64,000 nucleotides of DNA from contig OY978530.1 of assembly GCA_963854835.1 (NCBI GenBank), positions 15,520,616 to 15,584,615 on the forward strand. The letters are read 5' to 3'. A model generated the notes under the pieces. It was not told the origin of the DNA. It worked only from the letters and a program-made list of their open reading frames with translations, and did no database searches. The stretch comes from Megamerina dolium (taxonomy: Eukaryota; Arthropoda; Insecta; Diptera; Megamerinidae). The translations under genes and the position numbers were made by a program. Shown one piece after another: positions 56,231 to 64,000 of the stretch (positions are counted from its first letter, which is position 1; every line of letters starts with the position of its first letter).

Positions 56231-57942
56231 ATGCCAAGAAAAAAAGGGAAGTGGTAAAAAATCAACCAATGGTTAAAAAAGTAGAAAAATCAGGAGCACA
56301 GCGCCTTCGTGAATACAGAGCGCGAGTAATAGCATTTAAAGCATTTACAGCCGCAGCACATCTACAAAATTTAGAAGACAACCAAGTTAAAATGCGTGCA
56401 AATCCGTCGCCCGTCGATGACATAGTTGTGCTTGAAGAACTAATCAATGCTGGTCTATCAGCTGCACGTAGGCAACAATATGGAGCTTTAAAACGACCAT
56501 ACGGTCATGTCTAACCACTATCAGCATCCTGATCTTCACCAGTATGTAATGACAATTGTGCGTTATATCGTGAAACATCTCCCCATCTGTTGACTCATCA
56601 AAGTCCTACGACCAACACCGTTAATAGTGTAACATCATTGATAGTTAATGATAGTGCGAATGACGTTCAGACCCTTGATTCTTATGTGTCTCATAGTGAA
56701 TACCGTCGTCACAAGGAAGCTCACCGTAAGTTCAAAACACTGTTTATAGACAGCTCCTTTGGATATGTTTGCTCAGTATGTGAAAAGTCCTTGTGCTGAA
56801 TTCGAAGAAATTTTAAGAGAAATTGTAGCAGATAGATCGACGGATGAAATATTGATTTGTAATAAGCTCATAGCTTCCCTAAAACAAAAAAAAAATTCCA
56901 ATTATGTCAACTTACAATGGTTTTAAATTTCCACCAATACCTACACATTTCGCACCGTAAGATTTAGTTTCTGAGAGACTTATTTCGGCACGCATACCTT
57001 CATGCAGATCCGAAGATTAAGACATGTTAATAGCCAGTATGGTATTATTGTCAGTATTTGCGTTAATACAATGGTGAAAAGTCTTCCGAGAAGTGGGAGA
57101 GACGATCATTGCATAAATGTGCACATCAAACGGAAAAAGATTCATAAAACCAGTTATTTACATGGCATAATTAACAATCGTAACAAGGCTTGGTTACGAT
57201 ATATGGCATCAACCCCACTATATATTATGCATGACACCAAAATAGACGAATTTTTCTTTCATAGCACCGCCATTTCTTCTACGAATCCCCAACATGAATA
57301 CAGTGAACATATTCCAATTGAAGAAAGCCTGATGGCCCAACAACATACGCTCCTTTGGAACGAAGGTCAACACTTGCATATTGCATCGGGAGAACATAAC
57401 GTTCCACAAAGTTTGTTGTTCGATGAATATGCAGAAGAGCTTTTTTCCCATTAATTTATTTAGCACAATTCCGACGCTTCAGAGATCAGATTAAGGTGAC
57501 ATCATTTATGATGGCAACTAGTGAGTTACGGAGATCCGATCGACTAGCTGTGACGCCATATCATTTACTATACTTAGTAATGAAATTCTTGCGTTTGAGG
57601 ATTCGTGATGCTCTCACAGTGGCATTTAAACACGTTGGTACTAATACATCCATCACTCGGCAACAAATTGAAGATCAAGAATATGTCAATAATTGTATCG
57701 ATACAAATCTCGCTCGAAAATTCCAATTTCAACCTGGTACTATGCTGACCGAAAAAAGACCTGTTTGCTATGATACGACAATTGGGTAAATCAACGATAT
57801 TTCTGACGGTTATTGGTTGGAATGATTTAATAAAAACATTGTACAAATTGAAGCACAACGGCACGGTGATTTCTGATGACTTTGCTGAATAATTACTCTA
57901 CATAGAGCGAACAACGTTAGTCAACGAAGATGCAGTAACATG
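56231..57942 (+). pseudogene. Helitron replicase/helicase, N-terminal part
   Basis: Opens near ATG 56231. Blocks: KSGAQRLREYRARVIAFKAF (56251-56514), FKTLFIDSSFGYVCSVCEKS (to 56799), IRRLRHVNSQYGIIVSICVN and RKKIHKTSYLHGIINNRNKA (57002-57454), with EYSEHIPIEESLMAQQHTLL. Then SELRRSDRLAVTPYHLLYLV and ITRQQIEDQEYVNNCID (57496-57789), and VNEDAVTCA at 57942. The text is that of insect Helitron Rep-Hel proteins. It stops where BEL 4 begins, before the HUH motif. Many stops. Confidence 0.84.
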
Positions 57943-58083
57943 TGCTAAAAAAGCTTAACAGCTCAACATTTGGTGACCCCGATGTGATAATATCACGTAT
58001 TGTTTTTCAATATTTTAAAGCCGTTATCATAACGGCTAAAAGCAAAGGCCATATTCAGTATACTCGATCGGTTAGCCAAAGGA

Positions 58084-59223
58084 ATGAATTCCGAGAAGTT
58101 GCATGGCATGGACGAGTATAGCCTTGCCGCAATATTGGAAACGTTAGGTGAATTAAAAGCCAGTTTCACAGTCGTCTACACAAGTTTGGAGGAACTGGAC
58201 TTTGATTCTATCGCAAGTGAGCTGTCTGGAAAATTCGATGATGCCTTAACTAACCTTAGAGCTATTTTGCAACGCGAGATTGGTTCCTGCTTGAGCGGCC
58301 CTGCTTTTGACACCTTGCTCTCGTTGGAGATAAACGATGCTAATTACAGGAATGCGTTAGATCTTTTGCACAGTCGATTTGACAATAAACGTCTTATATT
58401 TCAGGCACACGTCAGGGAGATATTCGGGCTGGATAATGCAGATTCAAACCTTATACAGCTGCGACAGTTGACAGATAATGTGACAGCACACATTCGTGCA
58501 TTGCAATCGCTCGCACGCAATGGGCAAATTGCTGACTGCATCATCGTACAATTGGTAATCCAAAAATTAGACAAAACTATACATGCTAAATGGGAGGAGA
58601 GTTCATCGATCAGCGAGCTGCCTTCTTGGGAACAATTGGCTGCATTTTTGGAAAGGCGATGCCGAGCGCTCGAGAACGTTGAGCATGCAATGCAGACACA
58701 GAATGATCAAGCGGTAAAAACTAACATAAGTGTAAGCACAAATCAAAAGAAATCATTTGTTGCTTCTGGATCTACCGAGCATGAAATTTATAGCTGTCAA
58801 CGCTTCGGAAATTTGTCTCCAAAATTACGCCTGAGGGAAGTTAAGAAGCTCGCTCTTTGTCTTAACTGCTTAAAGACAGCCCATCAAATGCGATACTGCA
58901 AATCTGGTTTGTGCCGCACCTGTCAGTCGAAGCACCACACGCTTTTGCATTTTGACCGCTCAACGGCATCGTCAACTAACAATCAAGCTGAATCTTCGTC
59001 AGCTGCCACAATTCACTCCAACGTCTTGACCGCATCCTTATCTGCAGTGCCTAACGCCCTAGTGTCTCCCTCTTCTTGCTACTACCGTCGTTCTAATACT
59101 GGTCGGAAGAAACTCCAAACGTTCTGCGTTGTCCACTCTTGCTCGCTGTTACGATCCACTCGGTTTAATGGTCCCCACGTTGACAAGGGCGAAGATTATT
59201 TTGCAAAGCATGTGGAGAGATAA
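58084..59223 (+). CDS. BEL/Pao 4 gag with truncated capsid and zinc knuckles
   Basis: 379 codons from ATG 58084. The capsid-like part includes SLEINDANYRNALDLLHSRF and LAFLERRCRALE-type residues; just before it, QREIGSCLSGPAFDTLLSL suggests a ~100-codon in-frame deletion relative to other BEL gags. Zinc-knuckle region: LALCLNCLKTAHQMRYCKSG and CRTCQSKHHTLLHF. The end jumps into TRFNGPHVDKGEDYFAKHV, which belongs out of frame to the RNase H leader, so protease and RT are deleted. The frame itself is open and could still give a protein. Confidence 0.78.
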   Translation: MNSEKLHGMDEYSLAAILETLGELKASFTVVYTSLEELDFDSIASELSGKFDDALTNLRAILQREIGSCLSGPAFDTLLSLEINDANYRNALDLLHSRFDNKRLIFQAHVREIFGLDNADSNLIQLRQLTDNVTAHIRALQSLARNGQIADCIIVQLVIQKLDKTIHAKWEESSSISELPSWEQLAAFLERRCRALENVEHAMQTQNDQAVKTNISVSTNQKKSFVASGSTEHEIYSCQRFGNLSPKLRLREVKKLALCLNCLKTAHQMRYCKSGLCRTCQSKHHTLLHFDRSTASSTNNQAESSSAATIHSNVLTASLSAVPNALVSPSSCYYRRSNTGRKKLQTFCVVHSCSLLRSTRFNGPHVDKGEDYFAKHVER

Positions 59224-61140
59224 GCTTCAGTGGGATTAAAGTCTGCCTCAATCATTAGACACTGCCTAATCCACATTTTGCAACTGGTTTTCAGACATGC
59301 AGCATATGTCATTTCCTCGTTACGTCTTTCAGCCTGGTTCCGTTAACGAAATTCATGCATTTTTCGATGCAAGTCTTGAAGCTTATGGAGCTTGCATTTA
59401 TACGCGATTCGCCAAAGTTGACAACGTACAAGTGCACTTATTGTGTTCGAAAGCCCGCGTCGCCCCATTAAAAACCATCACCATGCCCAAGCGGGAACTC
59501 TGTGCCGCAACACTTCTTGCATAACTTCTGGGTGAGTTTACAAAAATTAAGCTTTTTAACTGTTCAGTTCATTGTTGGTCAGATTCCTCTACTGTCCTCT
59601 TGTGGCTGCGAGAAGAACCGTCAAAGTTCAATGTGTTCGTCGCTAATCGAATTTCTATCATACATCAACTAACAAAGGGCATGCAGTGGCACTATGCACT
59701 GCATGCAGTAGGCACTATGTTCCTACAGCGATGAATCTGGCTGATATTTTATCCAAAGGAGCTACCTCCCAAGAGCTTCTACGATCGACACTTTGGATGC
59801 ACGGCCCATCATTTCTACAAGAAGCTGAGAACAGTTGGAAAAGCATGTGCACCCCTCTAACTGTGCTTTCAGAATTTCGACAAAGGGTCTTGCTTGTCGC
59901 CAATAACCGCATTGATATTTCGCTTTCTTTCAAGTACATTAAATCGTTTGGAACAATGCAGCGTATTTTTGGCTACGTCTGTAAATTTGTCAGCATTAAA
60001 AAATCTCCCAGATCATCACAGCTCACGTCTGCAGACTTACATCACGGAACTCAGCTGCTAATTCGATAGTTCAAAGAGCGCAACTTTGTCCAGAATATGT
60101 TTCCCTACAGAGCAAATCGTGTGTCCATTCCTCGAGTAGCATTGCTTAACTGTCACCATTTCTTGACGAGCATGGAGTGATTCGAGTTGACGGTCGTTTA
60201 AGAAATTCTATGCTCAGCTTCGAATCCCGTATTCTTCCAAGAAATCATCCGTTAACATATTCCATAATCATAAATTTTCATCGGAAACATCATCATGCTG
60301 GTCCTCAATCTCTACTTGCCTTTAAACGTATGCAATTTTGGCCTATAGGCGGCCGTGCATCATATGCTGCAGATCAAAACCGCTACTAGTCGAGCACATA
60401 ATGGCCGACTTGTCTAAAGAACGCATTCAGGCCTCGCGTCCTTTCATAGTCAGCGGTGTGGACTACTGCGGCCCATTCTATTACAAAAATGCTATGTTAG
60501 AGTTTTCATATGCTTCGCTACAAAAGCTGTTTGGATGGAACTGGTAAGAGATCTCTCAACAGGTGCATTTATCGATGCGCTAAAACGATTCATCGCTACG
60601 CGTGACATACCAAGCTGTATCTGGTCGGACAATGCAACAAATTTTGTACGCGCCAAGAATGAGTTCAAGAACCTTCAAAAATTAGTCCTCAGCGAGAAAC
60701 ACTACAAGGAACTCCATCGCTTTTGCCTTAGTAATGGCTTCGATTGGAGGTTCATTCCACCCCGCTCTCCACACTTCGGCGGTTTGTGGGAAGCGGCCGT
60801 AAAAACAGCAAAACAATATTTTTACCGTTCCGTTGGATCATCACTGCTTGGCTTCGATGAATTGCATACATTGGTATGTCAAATCTCAGCTGTAATTAAC
60901 TCCCGTCCTTTTGCACCACTTTCAGAAGATCCAGAGGATTTAGATGTGTTAACTCCAGGACATGTTTTGATTGGTGGTCCGCTGACAGCTCTTCCTGAAC
61001 CGAATCTCACTGCTTTAAACTATAATCGACTTGACCGATGGTAGCGTGCAACGCACATACAACAGATATTTTGGAAGCGCTGGACTCAAGAGTATCTGAC
61101 TCTTCTCCAGCAACGCGCGAAGTGGTGAGGATGTTCGGCG
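59224..61140 (+). pseudogene. BEL/Pao 4 RNase H and integrase
   Basis: RNase H: EIHAFFDASLEAYGACIYTR and CSKARVAPLKTITMPKRELC (59297-59524). Integrase zinc-binding domain at 60177-60389 (RILPRNHPLTYSIIINFHRK), core start SGVDYCGPFYYKNA (60338-60547), and CIWSDNATNFVRAKNEF with catalytic Asp plus FGGLWEAAVKTAKQYF with the Glu (60535-61044). The C-terminus ends about 61140. At least four frameshifts. The largest open piece is 169 codons of the integrase core. Confidence 0.85.
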
Positions 61141-61262
61141 TAGCACCCGATAACTAAATCATAATCATCTAGTGTAATTACTACACTCAACAAAATGTTT
61201 TTCTGCCACCCTAACTTAGCTATGTATTATTAAAATTTCTTAATTTCATATTCCTAGGTGTA

Positions 61263-62543
61263 TAAAGGGTTATCCATTTCGCGGTTTCAAAAGTATAGGG
61301 CTAGAATTCGACATCTGTCAAACTGAGTTGTTAAAACAATTTCTTTCTTTTTCAGTTCAAAGTCTGACATTTGCGAAAATCGCTTAACTATCGCACAACG
61401 CATTAAAATTGTAAAAACCTACTACAAAAATGGTGATTTTGCCACAGCCACATATCGTGGTTTAAGAGGAGATTATGGTTTACATAATCGTCCAACTACG
61501 TAAGCAATTGGCAAAATTGTGAAGAAATATGAAGAGACTGGATCGGTTACAGATATTGTAAGGCCTGTGCATCATCGTTTCGCTCGTGCCACCGAAAATA
61601 TCACTGCTGTAAGTGAAAGTGTTCCCGAAGACCCGAATGTGTCGATTCCTCGTCGTTCTCAGGAATTAGGACTGTCTTACGGCACATTATGACCTATTTT
61701 GCATTTGGATCTACACCTACAATAAAATCCAGCTCACACAACAACTGAAGCCAGCTGACCATTCACAACGTCGTAGTTACGTCGAATGGGTGCTTGAACA
61801 ACAGGCGGTGGACGGCGATTTTTCGAACAAAATTATCTTCAGCGACGAAGCACATTTCTCACTCGGTGGGTATGTTAACAAACAAAATTGTCGTATTTGG
61901 GGTTCTGAGAATCCTCAAGTAATTGAAGAGAGGCCACTACATCCACAAAAAGTCACTGTTTGGTGCGCTCTTTGGTCCGGAGGTGTGATTGGACCTTACT
62001 TCTTCGAAAACGACGATGGAACGACTGTCACCGTCAATTCGGAGCGTTATGGTCATATGATAACCGACTTTTTTTTGGCCTGCTATTGAAGAATACTACT
62101 TGGAGAATATGTGGTTTCAACAAGACGGTGCCACATGCCACACAACTCGAGCGAATATGGCTTTATTGCAAGAGAAATTTTCTGGCCGCGTAATTTCTCG
62201 TCGTGGCGATATCAAGTGGCCACCAAGATCATGCAATTTGACACCGCTTGACTTTTTTTTGTGGGGCTACGCGAAAGACCGTGTTTATGCAGATAAACCT
62301 TTAACTCTTGAGCACCTAAAAACCAACATTCGTCACGTTATGGCTGAGATACCGCCCAATATGTGTCAAAAAGTGGTCGAAAATTACCTCAAAAGAATCG
62401 ATGCTTGCAACAATTCGCGTGGTGGTTATTTAAATGATGTAGTATTTCACACATAATGTCAACGTTCAAACTTTATAATAAAAAAGAAATATCATGATAA
62501 AAAATATTTTATATGTGTTTTATTTACATTTACTAACCCTTTA
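61263..62543 (+). mobile_element. IS630/Tc1/mariner-type transposon with near-complete transposase
   Basis: Ends TAAAGGGTTA and, in reverse complement, the same ten bases, with TA duplications at 61261-61262 and 62544-62545; 1,281 bp. The transposase reads from about 61375 (ICENRLTIAQRIKIVKTYYK) through IIFSDEAHFSLGGYV (first Asp), WFQQDGATCHTTRANMALLQ (second Asp) and NLTPLDFFLWGYA to a stop at 62454-62456. Counting gives 41 residues from the second Asp to the PLD Asp, DD41D spacing. A stop and a small shift near 61500 and 61700 break the N-terminal half. Confidence 0.88.
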
Positions 62544-62823
62544 TATGTACATATGCACTATTATTTATTTTTGATGCTTGATTATATATGTACATACAGT
62601 ATGTATTTTCCTATACATTAAATGAACGGGAATATATTTTTTTAGGTAAGTAGCAGTACTTTTTAAATGCATAAAATAGTTCATATGGTACATATTTTGT
62701 TGAAATTATTTCTGATGTGGGTCAGTAGTCAAAAAACAGTCAAATAATAAAGTACTTTATCGTTTGTACTTCTACAATACTTATTATTCTCTATCGCTGC
62801 TAAAAAAGCTTAACAGCTCAACA

Positions 62824-63590
62824 ATACTTTTACGTGTTTTAAAAAAATAGTTGCCAATAGACCCCAACAGTGTAGATTTGGGGCCCCGTTCATGCCTGTT
62901 TGAACAACTACAATATTGTATAAAGAGGAGCTAGGGTTTTATGATTATGTAAAGCACTACAAGAATATTAGGCTCAGTCTTGAAAACAATAATTATACTG
63001 ATATCGATCATTTTTATGAAGACAATAATATATTCTCTGATGAGCATTGCAATTCTATACTTTGAGCTGGGATCAATAGGCCCAGAGTCTTCTTGAAACG
63101 TCAACCTCATGAAAAATGGCACAACCCTTTCAACCCATTTGTTTTAAATATAATGAAATCAAATATGGACATTGGATTTGTTACTGAGGAATGTTCTTGT
63201 ACTGCTTATGTTGCTGAATATGTTAACAAAACCAACAGTGGAGTGAGTCAACTGCAACGTCAAATTATTGAAATAATTAATGAAAATCCAGAAATTGATA
63301 TTGTGGAAGTCACTCGGAAAATAGGTGTGAACATGCTTAACAGTGTATAGATTACAAGCCAAGAAGCTGCTTGGTATCTGGTATTCAACGTGAAATTATT
63401 GAAATAATTAATGAAAATCCAGAATTTGATATTGTGGAAGTCACTCGGAAAATAGGTGTGAACATGCTTAACAGTGTAGAGATTACAAGCCAAGAAGCTG
63501 CTTAGTATCTTCTACGAGAGCCAATGTCTAAAAGCTCCACCTCAGTAGTCAGCATATCAACTATATGGCCTATTCTCGTGCTGAGTTGAC
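62824..63590 (+). pseudogene. Helitron replicase continuation with tandem duplication
   Basis: KKIVANRPQQCRFGAPFMPV, AGINRPRVFLKRQPHEKWHN and CTAYVAEYVNKTNSGVSQLQ continue the Helitron Rep domain. AYVAEYVNK has the two-tyrosine pattern of the Y2 HUH nuclease that nicks DNA in rolling-circle transposition. The HUH motif itself lies in the segment missing between 57942 and 62824. A ~128-bp unit is tandemly duplicated (63264-63391 and 63392-63512). Confidence 0.8.
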
Positions 63591-64000
63591 CTGATCTCCC
63601 ATTGAGCGCGTCCCCAGGTGGCGGATAGAAGGGCCCCTGGTTGCTGTGCGGTCGCTTCTACTACAACCCTGGTTATAGTAGCGTAGGTAACACTTCTACC
63701 ACAATGATGATATAAGTTGTGGGTGTAATCCGTGGACCAAACTAGCTAGGAAGGAGTCCCGAATCAAAACCATCTTGCAGTAGTGGATATTGAAGGATTA
63801 TACTCCAGGTGGTACCAATTCAAATGGCCCTCCTGCGAGTATGTTTGCCAAAAGACCTCGGTCGGCTGAAGTGTCAACCATGGATGCCACCGAGTCTTTG
63901 GAAGTCACACCCGCTCCCAAATTGCCTGGCTTGAAAAGGAAGTGAAGGAAAACTGGGGATGACAGCGGTACTCCCGCTTGCTCCACTGCTGACCCGGGTA
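63591..64000 (+). mobile_element. 5' end of a LINE (ORF1 start), cut by window edge
   Basis: A GC-richer leader with CCCAGGTGGCGGATAGAAGG wording, resembling I/LOA-like LINE leaders, then a frame from about 63841 giving MFAKRPRSAEVSTMDATESL and EVTPAPKLPGLKRK before a stop near 63943. This looks like an ORF1 N-terminus. The assignment is weak because so little is in view. Confidence 0.45.

Larger units (their letters stand above)
57943..62823 (+). mobile_element. BEL/Pao element 4, internally deleted, inserted in a Helitron
   Basis: Only the last 26 bp of the 5' LTR remain (57943-57968), identical to 62798-62823 at the end of the 3' LTR, both ending CAGCTCAACA. A primer site beginning TGGTGACCCCGATGTG at 57971 follows. 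Then gag, a deletion through protease and RT, RNase H, integrase, and the 3' LTR in which a mariner-type element sits (61263-62543). Helitron sequence continues on the far side at 62824. Confidence 0.85.

Overview
The window is eukaryotic transposon-dense DNA, most likely heterochromatin of a higher fly (Diptera, perhaps an acalyptrate such as a tephritid). This rests on the mix of mobile elements: jockey-, R1- and RTE-like LINEs, BEL/Pao and Ty3/Gypsy retrotransposons, Tc1/mariner, Helitron, a piggyBac derivative and a Maverick/Polinton. I recognise no host gene, so the species is open. Almost every coding region is a broken mobile-element gene.

The dominant structure is a very large inverted repeat. 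Positions 5340-12236 return in reverse orientation at 34308-40860, nearly identical apart from a 36-bp and a 308-bp length difference. Each arm carries a complete RTE-like LINE, a jockey gag fragment, part of a piggyBac derivative, and the 3' end of a Maverick with its major capsid gene. The 22-kb spacer (12237-34307) holds a Gypsy with an in-frame gag-integrase fusion, a second Gypsy broken by a LINE and a SINE, a BEL/Pao fragment, a long I/LOA-like LINE, and the rest of the Maverick.

The Maverick (about 27421-35691 plus the inverted copy) is the most interesting content. A protease and a phospholipase-A2-like structural protein lie on the minus strand. A packaging ATPase, two conserved ORFs, an integrase with a chromodomain-like tail, a penton-like minor capsid protein and a double-jelly-roll major capsid protein lie on the plus strand. 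All are decayed. A deleted mariner sits in the ATPase, a LINE with a 14-bp target duplication sits between two conserved ORFs, and an RTE scrap sits in the protease. The protein-primed DNA polymerase was not found. Beside the protease is a decayed plus-strand ORF whose translation resembles a CARD death-fold domain of initiator caspases.

Outside the arms: left (1-5857) is a jockey-like LINE split by a Tc1 element and by a piggyBac derivative that keeps the transposase zinc-finger tail. Right (40861-64000) is a third RTE-like copy split by an R1-like LINE, a long (AT)n tract, a BEL/Pao with its 3' LTR, a second jockey-like LINE, a Gypsy scrap, a BEL gag-protease with a perfect 19-bp hairpin just upstream, a Helitron split by another BEL that itself carries a mariner-type element, and the 5' end of one more LINE at the window edge. 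Three copies of a tRNA-derived SINE lie at 18052, 21170 and 21608, each with its own target-site duplication.
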